Notes under the pieces: generated by a model | Database searches by the model: none | What the model was told of the DNA's origin: nothing | What the model saw: the letters and a program-made list of their open reading frames with translations, nothing else | Program-made: the position numbers and the translations under genes | Shown here: positions 1 to 8,856 of the stretch, one piece after another | Layout of the letters: each line of letters begins with the position of its first letter | Position numbering within the stretch: the stretch's first letter is position 1 | Assembly (NCBI RefSeq): GCF_006385685.1 | Contig: NZ_VFRP01000001.1 | Span: 248,001 to 312,000 of the forward strand | DNA length: 64,000 bases | Direction of reading: 5' to 3' | From: Amaricoccus solimangrovi | GTDB taxonomy: Bacteria; Pseudomonadota; Alphaproteobacteria; Rhodobacterales; Rhodobacteraceae

Positions 1-186
1 GGCCTCTCGGTGCTCGGCATGCTGGCGGCGGCCCTCGGCTACCTGACCCCGGTCCAGGGCGCCCTGCTGCAGGAGGCGATCGACGTGGCCACGATCCTGA
101 ACGCGCTCCGCGCCCTCGCCATCAGGCCGGCGGGCCTGACCGCGCCCCCGGCCGAGGGGGGCGGCTCCGCCGCGGCGGCGGCGTAA
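1..186 (+). CDS. Heavy-metal P-type ATPase, C-terminal fragment
   Basis: This is the last 61 codons of a protein whose start lies outside the window. The frame carries the hydrophobic end of a P1B-type ATPase: a TM-like stretch, then [19 protein letters not shown], the usual C-terminal transmembrane pair of ZntA/CadA-type exporters, then a short Ala/Gly-rich tail ending in TAA. Such pumps export Zn, Cd, Pb or related metals across the inner membrane at the expense of ATP. The metal cannot be told from this fragment because the CPC motif and N-terminal metal-binding domain are missing. The family call rests on the conserved tail only. Confidence 0.75.
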   Translation, partial: GLSVLGMLAAALGYLTPVQGALLQEAIDVATILNALRALAIRPAGLTAPPAEGGGSAAAAA

Positions 187-209
187 CGCGTTCTGTTGTC
201 TGGGATATC

Positions 210-286
210 TGGTAGCGGAGGAGGGACTTGAACCCCCGACACGCGGATTATGATTCCGCTGCTCTAACCAGCTGAGCTACTCCGCC
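210..286 (-). tRNA. tRNA-Met(CAU), elongator type
   Basis: Read on the minus strand this is a 77-nt cloverleaf: acceptor stem beginning GGCGGAG, D-arm AGCTCAGCTGGTTAGAGC, anticodon arm GCGGA-ATCATAA-TCCGC, T-arm with GGTTCAAGTCC, and an encoded CCA end. The anticodon is CAT. The normal paired first base and overall sequence fit alphaproteobacterial elongator tRNA-Met. A lysidine-modified tRNA-Ile2 shares the CAU anticodon but usually differs in the acceptor stem, so Met is preferred. Confidence 0.93.
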
Positions 287-339
287 ACTGGCGCGCTTCC
301 TATAGGGGGGTCCGGGCGGCGTCAAGGCGGTCCGAAGGC

Positions 340-380
340 AAAAAACGCGCCGGGCGGCGGGTATTTTCGCCGGGGGCGCG
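340..380 (-). terminator. Rho-independent terminator downstream of yitT/icd
   Basis: On the minus strand an interrupted stem is followed by T6: CGCGCC pairs with GGCGCG and, inside a small internal loop, CGGCG pairs with CGCCG around an AAAATACC loop. It lies about 20 nt past the stop of the YitT-family gene, so it would end the icd-yitT transcript. Confidence 0.7.
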
Positions 381-398
381 GAGGCGTTCCGGCGCCGG

Positions 399-1010
399 TC
401 ACATCGCGACGTACCAGTCGCGGCGGTGGTTGATCATGATGACGAGATTCATCGCCACCGCGCCGCAGAGCGACCAGAGCACCGAGGCGGCGGGCAGGGT
501 GAGAAGGGCGAGGGCGAAGACGACCGCGTCGACGAGAAGCTGGGTCCAGCCGGCGCGGAAGCCGAAACGGTCCTGCAGGTAGAAGGCGACCACGCCGACG
601 CCCCCGAGGCTCGCGCCGTGGCGGAAGACGCCGAGCAGGCCGAGGCCCATGCAGATCCCCGCGATCACAGCGCCGGCGAGCGGCTGGACATGGCCGAAGG
701 TGATGAGATGGGGCCGCGCGATGGAGAGAAGCGTGAGACCCCCGACGCAGGCGAAGGTCTTAAGCGTGAAGCTCCAGCCCAGCCGGCGGATCGCGAGCCA
801 GTAGAAGGGCAGGTTCAGCGCGAAGAAGACCGGACCGAACGGCAGTCCGGTCCAGGTCGCGACGAGGAGCGCGAGCCCGGCGATCTGGCCGGTGACGAGC
901 CCGGTGCTCTGCAGGATCGCGAGGCCGAGGGCGACGACCGCGGTGCCGATGAAGAGCCCCTGGGCGTCGTCCAGCGCCGAGTGGCGCCGGACCGGGTCCG
1001 GCGCCCCCAT
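399..1010 (-). CDS. YitT family membrane protein
   Basis: A 203-residue polytopic membrane protein. Hydrophobic segments lie at about 19-35, 40-53, 57-73, 82-97, 109-128, 149-172 and 175-193, with the Gly-rich core (GLALLVATWTGLPFGPVFFALN near 46-67) typical of YitT/DUF161 proteins. Proteobacterial members of this length have no C-terminal soluble domain, as here. The physiological role of YitT proteins is poorly known; some are linked to small-molecule or pyridoxine-related transport, which I cannot confirm. Its ATG follows the icd stop by 2 nt, so it is almost certainly co-transcribed with icd. A terminator follows it. Confidence 0.85.
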   Translation of the reverse strand: MGAPDPVRRHSALDDAQGLFIGTAVVALGLAILQSTGLVTGQIAGLALLVATWTGLPFGPVFFALNLPFYWLAIRRLGWSFTLKTFACVGGLTLLSIARPHLITFGHVQPLAGAVIAGICMGLGLLGVFRHGASLGGVGVVAFYLQDRFGFRAGWTQLLVDAVVFALALLTLPAASVLWSLCGAVAMNLVIMINHRRDWYVAM

Positions 1011-1012
1011 GC

Positions 1013-2224
1013 TCAGGCCAGGGCCTTGTTGAGGTTCTCGTCGACCTTCTCGAGCCAGCCGGTCGTGGTCAGCCACTTCTGGTCCGGGCCGACGAGAAGC
1101 GCGAGATCCTTGGTCATGAAGCCCGACTCGACCGTGTCGACGACGACCTTCTCGAGCGTCTCGGCGAAGCGCAGCAGTTCCGCGTTGTCGTCGAGCTTCG
1201 CGCGGTGCTTCAGCCCGCCGGTCCAGGCGTAGATCGAGGCGACCGAGTTGGTCGAGGTCTCGTTGCCCTTCTGGTGCTCGCGGTAATGGCGGGTGACGGT
1301 GCCATGCGCGGCCTCGGCCTCGACGGTCTTGCCGTCGGGCGTCATCAGCACGGAGGTCATCAGGCCGAGCGAGCCGAAGCCCTGCGCCACCGTGTCGGAC
1401 TGCACGTCGCCGTCGTAGTTCTTGCAGGCCCAGACATAGCCGCCCGACCATTTCAGCGCCGAGGCGACCATGTCGTCGATCAGCCGGTGCTCGTAGGTGA
1501 TGCCGGCCTTCTTGAACGCGTCGGCGAATTCGGCGTCGAACACCTCCTGGAACAGATCCTTGAAGCGGCCGTCATAGGCCTTCATGATCGTGTTCTTGGT
1601 CGAGAGGTAGAGCGGCCAGCCGAGGTTCAGCGAGTAGTTCATCGAGGCGCGGGCGAAGTCGATGATCGACTGGTCGAGGTTGTACATCGCCATGGTGACG
1701 CCCGAGCCCGGCGACTTGAACACCTCGCGCTCGATCACCTCGCCATCCTCGCCGACGAACTTCAGGGTCAGCGTGCCCTTGCCCGGGAAGCGGAAGTCGG
1801 TCGCGCGGTACTGGTCGCCGAAGGCGTGGCGGCCGACGACGATCGGCTTGGTCCAGCCGGGCACGAGACGGGGCACGTTCTGGCAGATGATCGGCTGGCG
1901 GAAGATCACGCCGCCGAGGATGTTGCGGATCGTGCCGTTCGGCGACTTCCACATCTGCTTCAGGCCGAATTCCTCGACGCGGGCCTCGTCCGGCGTGATC
2001 GTCGCGCATTTGACGCCGACGCCGTATTCCTTGATCGCATTCGCCGCGTCGATGGTGATCTGGTCGTTGGTGCGGTCGCGTTCCTCGATGCCGAGGTCGT
2101 AGTATTTCAGGTCGATGTCGAGATAGGGCAGGATGAGCTTCTTCTTGATGAAATCCCAGATGATCCGGGTCATCTCGTCGCCGTCGAGCTCGACGACCGG
2201 GTTGGCGACTTTGATCTTGCTCAT
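1013..2224 (-). CDS. icd: NADP-dependent isocitrate dehydrogenase
   Basis: A 403-residue homodimeric NADP-IDH of the eukaryote-like subfamily. It oxidatively decarboxylates isocitrate to 2-oxoglutarate in the TCA cycle, making NADPH in the cytoplasm. The full sequence matches the family from [15 protein letters not shown] at the N-terminus. Substrate loop SPNGTIRN lies at 94-101, the catalytic lysine region [10 protein letters not shown] at 211-220, the metal-binding aspartates around 250-251 and 271-273, and the NADP loop [11 protein letters not shown] at 305-315. Start chosen at the ATG preceded by AAGGAAGG; longer open frame upstream has no family homology. The yitT gene follows 2 nt downstream. 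Confidence 0.97.
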   Translation of the reverse strand: MSKIKVANPVVELDGDEMTRIIWDFIKKKLILPYLDIDLKYYDLGIEERDRTNDQITIDAANAIKEYGVGVKCATITPDEARVEEFGLKQMWKSPNGTIRNILGGVIFRQPIICQNVPRLVPGWTKPIVVGRHAFGDQYRATDFRFPGKGTLTLKFVGEDGEVIEREVFKSPGSGVTMAMYNLDQSIIDFARASMNYSLNLGWPLYLSTKNTIMKAYDGRFKDLFQEVFDAEFADAFKKAGITYEHRLIDDMVASALKWSGGYVWACKNYDGDVQSDTVAQGFGSLGLMTSVLMTPDGKTVEAEAAHGTVTRHYREHQKGNETSTNSVASIYAWTGGLKHRAKLDDNAELLRFAETLEKVVVDTVESGFMTKDLALLVGPDQKWLTTTGWLEKVDENLNKALA

Positions 2225-2295
2225 GAACCTTCCTTCCGGGCTTCCATCCGAACCAATTCCTTCGCTGCCTAGCCCATCTCGCGCCGCAAGAAAAG

Positions 2296-2307
2296 ACGGT
2301 ATACCGT
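2296..2307. promoter_or_regulatory. 12-bp palindrome between icd and trmJ
   Basis: ACGGTATACCGT is a perfect 12-bp palindrome in the 162-bp gap between the divergent icd and trmJ starts, 72 bp upstream of icd. The GGTATACC core resembles GntR/FCD-type operators, but no regulator gene is adjacent. Function is inferred from symmetry and position only. Confidence 0.35.
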
Positions 2308-2386
2308 GGCATACGTCATTCCGCCGCGCTCTTGTGGCCGGGGCCGGGCCCGCGTATGACCGCCGCTTGCGAGAGGGAGGCGTCGG

Positions 2387-3151
2387 GTGAACGCGGAGAC
2401 GGAGCCAGGGGAAGAGCGCGCGGGACCGGTCTTCGTGCTGGTCGCGCCGCAGATGGGCGAGAACATCGGCGCGGCGGCGCGGGCGATGTGGAATTTCGGC
2501 CTCGACCGGATGCGGCTCGTGAGCCCGCGCGACGGCTGGCCGAACCCGAGGGCGGAGGCGATGGCGAGCGGCGCGGCGCGCGTGCTCGACCGGGTCTCGG
2601 TCTTCGAGGATACCAACGCCGCCTGCGCCGATCTCTCCTTCGTCTTCGCGACCACCGCGCGGGAGCGCGCGCTGACGCGCACCGTGATGACGCCGGCGCG
2701 CGCCATGGCCGAGGCGCGGGCGATGATCGCGGCGGGGGAGAAGGTCGGCGTGCTGTTCGGGCCGGAGCGCGCGGGGCTCGAGAACGCCGACATCGTGCGG
2801 TCGAACGCGGTCATCACCGTGCCGGTCAATCCGGAATTCGCCTCGCTCAACCTCGGCCAGACCGCGCTGCTCGTCGCCTATGAATGGATGCGCGCCGCGG
2901 ACGAGACGGCGCCGGCCACCTACGCGCTGGCGGGCGCGAGCCGGGCGACGCGGATCGAGGTCGACAGGTTCCTCGAACATCTCGTCGCGAGGCTCGACGC
3001 GGTCGGCTTCTTCTTCCCCGAGCACAAGCGCGACAGCATGATCGTCAATCTCGAGAACCTGTTCCGCCGCGCGCCGCTGACGGACGTGGACATCCGCACG
3101 CTGCACGGGATCGTGCGCGCGCTCGCGGTCAAGGTTCCGGGGCGGAAGTAG
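2387..3151 (+). CDS. TrmJ-type RNA 2'-O-methyltransferase (SpoU/TrmH family)
   Basis: A 254-residue SPOUT-class methyltransferase. The family uses S-adenosylmethionine to methylate ribose 2'-OH groups; TrmJ acts on nucleotide 32 of tRNA anticodon loops. The three SpoU motifs are present: [14 protein letters not shown] (21-34), [10 protein letters not shown] (124-133) and [15 protein letters not shown] (148-162), which form the trefoil-knot SAM site. The C-terminal 90 residues are the helical extension seen in TrmJ rather than in short TrmL. Start is the GTG preceded by GGGAGG. It is divergent from icd. Target nucleotide cannot be read from sequence; rRNA is a less likely alternative. Confidence 0.88.
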   Translation: MNAETEPGEERAGPVFVLVAPQMGENIGAAARAMWNFGLDRMRLVSPRDGWPNPRAEAMASGAARVLDRVSVFEDTNAACADLSFVFATTARERALTRTVMTPARAMAEARAMIAAGEKVGVLFGPERAGLENADIVRSNAVITVPVNPEFASLNLGQTALLVAYEWMRAADETAPATYALAGASRATRIEVDRFLEHLVARLDAVGFFFPEHKRDSMIVNLENLFRRAPLTDVDIRTLHGIVRALAVKVPGRK

Positions 3152-3166
3152 GCGGAGGGGAGGCGC

Positions 3167-4132
3167 TCAGTCCGCCTCTCCGGACCGGGCCTCCTCCGGC
3201 GCGTCGGCGGGATCCTCGGCGAGCGGGTGGTGGTCGAGCACGAGGTCGCGCATCTTCGTCTCGAGCACATGGGTGTAGATCTCGGTGGTCGCGATGCTCG
3301 CATGGCCGAGCAGGGTCTGGATCACGCGCAGATCGGCGCCGTTGGCGAGCAGATGCGTCGCGAAGGAATGCCGGAGCGCGTGGGGCGAGACCGCGCCCGG
3401 ATCGAGCCCGGCGAGGCGTGCGAGCTCCTTCAGCCGGATGAAGAAGGTCTCCCGGCCGAGATGGCCGAGCTTGCCGCGCGCCGGGAAGAGGAAGGGCGAG
3501 CCCGCGCGGCGCCCGGGCAGCGGGCCGTCCTGGGCCGCGTCGCGGAGTTCGAGCCAGGCGAGGATCGCCGCGCGCGCGGGGGGCGAGAGCGGCACCATCC
3601 GCTCCCGGCCGCCCTTGCCGCGCACGAGGATCATCCGCGGATCGCCCCTGACCGCGGCCACCGGCAGCGAGACGAGCTCGCTGACCCTGAGCCCGGTCGC
3701 ATAGAGCAGTTGCAGCAGGCAGATGTCGCGCCGGCGCCGGGTCTCGTCGCGGCCATGGGCGTCGGCGGCCGCGATCAGCCTGTCGATCGCCTCCTCGCCC
3801 AGTTGCCGGGGCAGGGAGCGGGCGCGTTTCGGCCCCTTCACCGGCGCCGCCGGATCGTCCGGGCGCCAGCCTTCGAGATAGGCGAAGCGGTAGAGCTGGC
3901 GGATCGCCGAGAGCCTGCGGGCGCGGGTCGCCCGCGCCATGCCGCGGGTTTCGAGATCGACGATGTAGGATTCGATGTCCGCCCGGTCCGCCGTCGCGAG
4001 GTCGCGGTCGCGCGCGGTGAGAAAGGCCGTGAAATCCTCGATGTCGCGGGCGTAGGAGAGGACCGTGTTGCGGGCCGCGTCGCGCTCGGCCTGGATGGCT
4101 TCGAGAAAGCGGGGCAGCCAGCCGCGGGACAT
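3167..4132 (-). CDS. xerD: Tyrosine recombinase XerD
   Basis: A 321-residue site-specific recombinase. XerD works with XerC at dif sites, activated by FtsK, to resolve chromosome dimers at division. It has the SAM-like core-binding domain at about 5-95 and the catalytic domain after it. The complete active site is visible: R149 (ATGLRVSEL), K173, H251 and R254 (HALRHSFATHLL), H277 (LLGHASI) and nucleophile Y286 (TEIYTHV). Length and motifs fit housekeeping Xer rather than phage integrases. Start is the ATG giving MSRGWLPRF, 11 nt after the stop of the upstream exported-protein gene, so the two are likely co-transcribed. Confidence 0.94.
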   Translation of the reverse strand: MSRGWLPRFLEAIQAERDAARNTVLSYARDIEDFTAFLTARDRDLATADRADIESYIVDLETRGMARATRARRLSAIRQLYRFAYLEGWRPDDPAAPVKGPKRARSLPRQLGEEAIDRLIAAADAHGRDETRRRRDICLLQLLYATGLRVSELVSLPVAAVRGDPRMILVRGKGGRERMVPLSPPARAAILAWLELRDAAQDGPLPGRRAGSPFLFPARGKLGHLGRETFFIRLKELARLAGLDPGAVSPHALRHSFATHLLANGADLRVIQTLLGHASIATTEIYTHVLETKMRDLVLDHHPLAEDPADAPEEARSGEAD

Positions 4133-4143
4133 CGCCGGCTCCG

Positions 4144-5706
4144 TCAAGGCGCCGGCCGCGCGAGGAGGGTCTGGACGGCGATCTCGCGCGCCGCCTTCTC
4201 CTCGCCCGCCGCGCGGAGCGCGAAGAGCGCGGCGCGCAGCGAGGGCGGGTCGGCCTCGGCCCCGGCGGAGACGAGGTCGAGCGCCTCGAGGATCGTCTCG
4301 CCGATCTGGCCCGATTTCGCGAGTTCGGCGAGCCGCGTCTCGCGGTCGTCCGCCGGCGCGCCCGCCCCGAGCCCGGCGAGCGCCGCGCGGAAGCGTTCCG
4401 AAGGCGCGGGATCCTCGGGAACCGCCTCCGGCGCCCCGCCCGCGGCGACCGCGACCAGCGCGGTGAGCTGGCCGTTCCCGAGCGTGCGCGCCACCGCGTC
4501 CGCGGCCTCGGTCTCGCCCGCGAGGATCAGGAGTTCCGCGAGGCGCGCGCGGGCCGTCTCCGACAGCACCGCGGGATTGAGCACGCGCAGCGACTCCGCG
4601 TAGCCCTTGGCGAGCCCGACGCGAAGGCCGCGCGCGCTCATCGCGTCGTCCGCTGCGACGAGCGTGGCGCCGACGGTCTCGGCATAGCCCTTGGCAAGCG
4701 CGGCGTCGAAGGCCTGGATCGCGCGCGCGCGGTCCCAGACGCCCCCCGAGGCCGCCGGCTCGCCGCCGCGATAGGCGTCGAGCAGGCCGGAGGCGGTGAG
4801 CGAACCCGCGAGCCAGAGCCGTTCGGAGGCGTCGATGCGCGCGCGCATCGGCGCGTGCTCCTCGAGATCGCCGCGCAGGAAGGCGAGGGGCAGCGGCCCC
4901 GGGGGCCGGGGCAGGCCCACCGCCTCGCGCAGCAGGAAGTCGAGCGGGGTCAGCGGATCGGGGATCGGCGGATCCTCGGTCTCCTCGAACAGCACCGGAT
5001 CGAGGAAGCGCGCCAGCAGTTCCTCCTGCGCGTCCGGGATCGAGCCCACGCCCTTGCCGAGCGTCAGCGTGATCTCCGCCGCGTTCCAGTCGCCGCCCCG
5101 CGCGAGGCAGAAGACGCGCGCGGGCAGGGTGGGCGAGAGCGAGGGATTGCCCTTCAGCGCGTCGCAGGCGGGCTCGGCCCGGTCGAGCAGCAGGCCGAGG
5201 TCGAACCAGCGCCGGAAGAGGTCGGGCGAATTGGGCCCCGCCGCCTCGACCAGCGCCTCGGCCTCGTCGAGCGCGCCCATGTCGAGCAGGCGGTCGATCC
5301 GCGCGATCAGGAGCGCGGATCCCGCGTCCGAGCCCGGCGGCGGATCGGCCTCGGCGAGCAGGATCTCGCGAAAGAGCGCGATCGCGGCGGGCACGCCCGA
5401 CCCGCCCGCCCCGAGCACCAGGTCGCGCACCTCCGCGACCGCGCGCTCGCCCCAGAGGTCGCGGGGGAAACCCGTCCGTTCGGGCGGGAGCAGGCCGACC
5501 GCGTCGCGGCTGACATCGCCGAGCGGCGCGACGGTGATCGCGTCGGGATCGGCGGGCGCCTCGCCCCGGCCGGGCGGGGGCGGCGCCCCGGTGACGATGC
5601 TCTCGGAAAGCCAGGGAATGGCCGAGCGCGGCGCCTCCGCCATCGCGAGACCTGGCGCGAGGGCCGCGCAGGCGAGCAGCGGGAGGCATGCGCGGCGCGC
5701 GCTCAC
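4144..5706 (-). CDS. Conserved exported protein of unknown function
   Basis: A 520-residue protein that I can place only as a conserved alphaproteobacterial hypothetical found beside aroK/xerD. Residues 1-23 form a typical Sec signal peptide (Arg-Arg, hydrophobic core, AMA cleavage site). The rest is Ala/Leu/Glu-rich and helical with repeated A-x-x-L patterns (for example DMGALDEAEALVEAAG), suggesting a TPR- or alpha-solenoid-like fold in the periplasm. No catalytic motif is seen. The GTG start overlaps the stop of the small membrane-protein gene (GTGA), indicating translational coupling, and xerD follows 11 nt downstream. Confidence 0.8.
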   Translation of the reverse strand: MSARRACLPLLACAALAPGLAMAEAPRSAIPWLSESIVTGAPPPPGRGEAPADPDAITVAPLGDVSRDAVGLLPPERTGFPRDLWGERAVAEVRDLVLGAGGSGVPAAIALFREILLAEADPPPGSDAGSALLIARIDRLLDMGALDEAEALVEAAGPNSPDLFRRWFDLGLLLDRAEPACDALKGNPSLSPTLPARVFCLARGGDWNAAEITLTLGKGVGSIPDAQEELLARFLDPVLFEETEDPPIPDPLTPLDFLLREAVGLPRPPGPLPLAFLRGDLEEHAPMRARIDASERLWLAGSLTASGLLDAYRGGEPAASGGVWDRARAIQAFDAALAKGYAETVGATLVAADDAMSARGLRVGLAKGYAESLRVLNPAVLSETARARLAELLILAGETEAADAVARTLGNGQLTALVAVAAGGAPEAVPEDPAPSERFRAALAGLGAGAPADDRETRLAELAKSGQIGETILEALDLVSAGAEADPPSLRAALFALRAAGEEKAAREIAVQTLLARPAP

Positions 5707-5831
5707 TTCGCCGTCACCGGCAGTTCGACCGGCCGCTTCGGCGCGGGCAGGTCGGAGAAGATCGCGTATCCGAGGATACCGATCACGCCAAGCACAAGGA
5801 GGCCCAGCACCGCCTTCAGCAATAGTCGCAT
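5703..5831 (-). CDS. Small single-span membrane protein (42 aa)
   Basis: A 42-residue peptide with one transmembrane helix at about 5-25 (LKAVLGLLVLGVIGILGYAIF) and a short polar, Pro-rich tail ending PVTAK. It reads as a genuine coding region: it starts with ATG, keeps strong GC bias at codon position 3, and its stop overlaps the GTG of the next gene. Its neighbour across the divergent promoter is aroK. Similar tiny proteins are commonly found upstream of aroK-linked operons in this order. No function can be assigned; a membrane-anchored accessory of the exported protein is possible. Confidence 0.65.
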   Translation of the reverse strand: MRLLLKAVLGLLVLGVIGILGYAIFSDLPAPKRPVELPVTAK

Positions 5832-5946
5832 GTCACCTGCTCGATCCCGCGGCTTCGGGGCCGCCGTTTTTCGCCGTCTGACCGGGTGCTGTCCCCGGCG
5901 CGGCCACCATGGACAATAGACCGGCCGAGGCGTTACAGCAATTCCG

Positions 5947-6558
5947 ATGATCGAAGGACCCGGCCTGTTGCAGGAGCTGAAAGCGAAAATCCCGCGCTTG
6001 CGCCGCCCGCTGGTGCTGGTCGGACTGATGGGCGCGGGCAAGACGAGCGTCGGCAAGCGCCTCGCGCATCTGCTCGGCGTGGGCTTCGTCGATTCCGACG
6101 CGGAGATCGAGCGCGCGGCCGGGATGACCATCCCCGAGATCTTCGCGAAACTGGGCGAGCCGGCCTTTCGCGACGGGGAGCGGCGCGTGATCGCGCGGCT
6201 TCTCACCGAGCAGCCGGGCGTGCTCGCGACCGGCGGCGGCGCCTTCATCGAGCCGCGCACGCGCACCGAGATCGCGGCGCACGGCACCTCGGTCTGGATC
6301 CGCGCCGATCTCGAACTGCTCTGGGACCGGGTGCGCGACCGGCCGGGCCGGCCGCTGCTGCGCGCCCCCGATCCGAAGACGGTGCTGGGCGACCTGCTCG
6401 AGCGCCGCTATCCGATCTATGCCGAGGCCGACGTCGTCGTCGACAGCCGCCCCGGCGTGTCGCAGGAATGGATGGCGCGCGACATCGTGCGCGCCGTGCG
6501 GGAATGGGACGCGGGCCGTCCCGGAAGCCCCGCGACTTTCGAGGAGTGCGTGGGATGA
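5947..6558 (+). CDS. aroK: Shikimate kinase
   Basis: A 203-residue P-loop kinase. It phosphorylates shikimate to shikimate 3-phosphate in aromatic amino acid synthesis. Visible features: Walker A GLMGAGKTS (26-34), shikimate-binding D49-x-D51, R75 in FRDGE, the GGGA loop (96-99), lid residues RPLL (135-138) and the adenine-loop RRYPIYAE (153-160). It has a roughly 20-residue N-terminal extension, usual in alphaproteobacteria. The last codons overlap the aroB start (ATGA), so aroKB is an operon. It is divergent from the xerD operon with about 115 bp between starts. Confidence 0.96.
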   Translation: MIEGPGLLQELKAKIPRLRRPLVLVGLMGAGKTSVGKRLAHLLGVGFVDSDAEIERAAGMTIPEIFAKLGEPAFRDGERRVIARLLTEQPGVLATGGGAFIEPRTRTEIAAHGTSVWIRADLELLWDRVRDRPGRPLLRAPDPKTVLGDLLERRYPIYAEADVVVDSRPGVSQEWMARDIVRAVREWDAGRPGSPATFEECVG

Positions 6559-7685
6559 GCGGACTGGCCGAGCGGGTCGAGACGGTCACGGTGCCGCTGG
6601 GCGCGCGCGCCTATGACATCCTGATCGGCCCGGGTCTGATCGACGCGGCCGGGGCGGCGGTCGCGCCGCTCCTGCGCCGGCCGCGGGTCGCGATCCTGAC
6701 CGAGGAGCGCGTGGCCGCGCTCCATCTCGACCGGCTCGAAGCCGCGCTCCGCCGCGCGGGCATCGAGAGCGCCGCGCTCGAACTGCCGCCGGGCGAGGGC
6801 ACGAAGGGCTGGCCGGGGCTGGAGCGCGCGGTCGAATGGCTGATCGCGAAGGAGGTCGCGCGCGACGATCTCGTGATCGCCTTCGGCGGCGGCGTCATCG
6901 GCGATCTCGGCGGCTTCGCGGCGGCGATCCTGCGCCGGGGCGTCGGCTTCGTCCAGATCCCGACCACGCTGCTCGCCCAGGTCGACAGTTCGGTCGGCGG
7001 CAAGACCGGGATCAATTCGAAACAGGGCAAGAACCTGATCGGCGCCTTCCACCAGCCCCGGCTCGTGCTCGCCGATACCGCGCTGCTCGGCAGCCTGCCG
7101 GAGCGCGACTTCCTCGCGGGCTACGGCGAGGTGGTGAAATACGGCCTGCTCGGCGACGCAGAGTTCTTCGGCTGGCTCGAGGCCAACGGCGCCGCGCTGG
7201 TGAGGGGCGATTCCGCGGCGCGCGCCCGCGCGGTGCGGCGGTCCTGCGAGATGAAGGCCGGGATCGTCGCCCGCGACGAGACCGAGCAGGGGGACCGCGC
7301 GCTGCTCAATCTCGGCCATACCTTCGGTCACGCGCTCGAGGCCGCGACCGGCTATTCCGACCGGCTGCTGCATGGCGAGGGCGTGGCGATCGGCTGCCTG
7401 CTGGCCTTCACCCTCTCCGCCCGGCTCGGCCTCTGCCCCCAGGAGGCGCCGAGCCGGGTCGCGGCGCATCTGGCGGCGATGGGCATGAAGCGCGACCTCG
7501 CCGACATCCCGGGCGAACTGCCCGACGCGGACGGGCTCGTCCGGCTGATGGCGCAGGACAAGAAGGTGCGCGACGGCCGGATCGCCTTCATCCTCGCCCG
7601 CGACATCGGCCAGGCCTTCGTCTCCCGCGCGGTCGATCCGGCGGCGGTCCGGGACCTGCTCGCCGAGGCGCTCGCGCGGCGGTGA
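6555..7685 (+). CDS. aroB: 3-dehydroquinate synthase
   Basis: A 376-residue enzyme converting DAHP to 3-dehydroquinate, second step of the shikimate pathway, needing NAD+ and a divalent metal. The nucleotide-binding GGGVIGDLGGF lies at 111-121, IPTTLLAQVDSSVGGKTGIN follows at about 135-154, and the metal ligands are E192, H255 and H273, spaced as in the family. Full length. Start ATG overlaps the aroK stop by 4 nt, so translation is probably coupled. Aromatic precursors made here feed Trp, Phe, Tyr, folate and ubiquinone. Confidence 0.97.
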   Translation: MSGLAERVETVTVPLGARAYDILIGPGLIDAAGAAVAPLLRRPRVAILTEERVAALHLDRLEAALRRAGIESAALELPPGEGTKGWPGLERAVEWLIAKEVARDDLVIAFGGGVIGDLGGFAAAILRRGVGFVQIPTTLLAQVDSSVGGKTGINSKQGKNLIGAFHQPRLVLADTALLGSLPERDFLAGYGEVVKYGLLGDAEFFGWLEANGAALVRGDSAARARAVRRSCEMKAGIVARDETEQGDRALLNLGHTFGHALEAATGYSDRLLHGEGVAIGCLLAFTLSARLGLCPQEAPSRVAAHLAAMGMKRDLADIPGELPDADGLVRLMAQDKKVRDGRIAFILARDIGQAFVSRAVDPAAVRDLLAEALARR

Positions 7686-7836
7686 ACGCGCCTCCGCCCG
7701 CTCGGGTGGCGATCATGCTTGCGCCGGCGCGCGGCACCCGGCGATAAGGAATCCAGATCCTTGCGTGACTCGCGGAGCGATCGGCGTAGGATTGGCCGAG
7801 GAAGACCGAAGACCCCGGGGGGACACGCGCCTGCGA

Positions 7837-8850
7837 ATGCTGTTCTGGACCGCCCCCGCTTCCACGGCCCTGGCCCGCGCGCTGGCACCCGCGGCGCGCG
7901 CCCTGATCCTCGGCGCGCTGCTCGCCGGGGCGGCGCGGGCCGAGGAGCCGACCCTGGCCGCCCCGCCGGCCGGCGGGGCGCCGGCGGTGGATCCGACGCC
8001 GGGAAGCTGGATCGGCACCGCCCATCCGCTCGATGATCTCTACGCGGACGTCTACGAACTGGTACGGCCCCCGGTCCTGGCACCGGGCGCGCGCACCACG
8101 GGGATCCTGCCCGCCTTCATCTACGGCAACGGGATGTTCGACGCGGAGCAGCCCGATTTCGTCGCGACGATCCGGGGCGGCGTGCGCTTCTCGCCGGCCT
8201 ATTTCGGCTCCACCACGATCCGGAGCGGCCCCGACATCGGCCTGCGGCTCGACCGGCTCGAACTGCCCGGCGGGGTGACGCTCGGCTCGAACGACGCGGT
8301 GGGCTTCCTGCGCGGCTTCGGCCCCCGGCTCTCCGCGCGCTACATCCGCGCGCGGAACTCGGACGATTACGACGAGATCCGGGGGCTCGACGATGTGCCC
8401 TTCTCGCTGGAACTGGGCGGGGGCCTCGGCTACGAGCGCCACTACTATCGCGCCTATGCCGACCTGCGCTACGGCGTGATCGGCAACCATGCCTGGTCGG
8501 GCGAACTCGGCGCGGACGGGATCGCCTATCCCTACGAGGGGCTGACGCTGACGCTCGGCCCCCGGGTCTCCTTCGGCTCGCAGCGGTTCATGGACACCTA
8601 TTTCGGCGTCTCCCCCTCCGAGGCCGAGACCTCGGGCCTGCCCGCCTACCAGCCGGGCTCGGGCGTCTACGGCGCCGGCATGGAACTCGGCGCGCGCTAC
8701 CTCTTCAACGAGCGCTGGGGCATCGAGGGCGCGGCGCGCTGGACGCGGCTCACCAACGGGGCGGCGGATTCGCCGATCGTGGAGAACGGCTCGGACGACC
8801 AGTATACCGTGCGCTTCGACCTCTCGCGGCGCATCAGCCTGGATTTCTAG
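7837..8850 (+). CDS. MipA/OmpV family outer-membrane protein
   Basis: A 337-residue exported beta-barrel. The first 38 residues hold a signal peptide ending in GAARAEE. The mature part alternates hydrophobic and polar residues with many Gly/Tyr/Phe, has the GGVRFSPAYFGS... pattern near the first strands typical of MipA/OmpV (DUF481-like scaffold proteins), and ends in ...RRISLDF, a C-terminal Phe as expected for BAM substrates. MipA links murein enzymes in E. coli, but many family members are only outer-membrane proteins of unknown role. A GTG 72 nt upstream in frame would add a non-signal extension and is less likely. Confidence 0.8.
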   Translation: MLFWTAPASTALARALAPAARALILGALLAGAARAEEPTLAAPPAGGAPAVDPTPGSWIGTAHPLDDLYADVYELVRPPVLAPGARTTGILPAFIYGNGMFDAEQPDFVATIRGGVRFSPAYFGSTTIRSGPDIGLRLDRLELPGGVTLGSNDAVGFLRGFGPRLSARYIRARNSDDYDEIRGLDDVPFSLELGGGLGYERHYYRAYADLRYGVIGNHAWSGELGADGIAYPYEGLTLTLGPRVSFGSQRFMDTYFGVSPSEAETSGLPAYQPGSGVYGAGMELGARYLFNERWGIEGAARWTRLTNGAADSPIVENGSDDQYTVRFDLSRRISLDF

Positions 8851-8856
8851 CGCGGC

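Noticed and set aside
3167-4132. xerD as the integrase of a mobile island
   Set aside because: It has housekeeping length, full XerD-type motifs and normal GC, and lies in a conserved aroK-linked operon.
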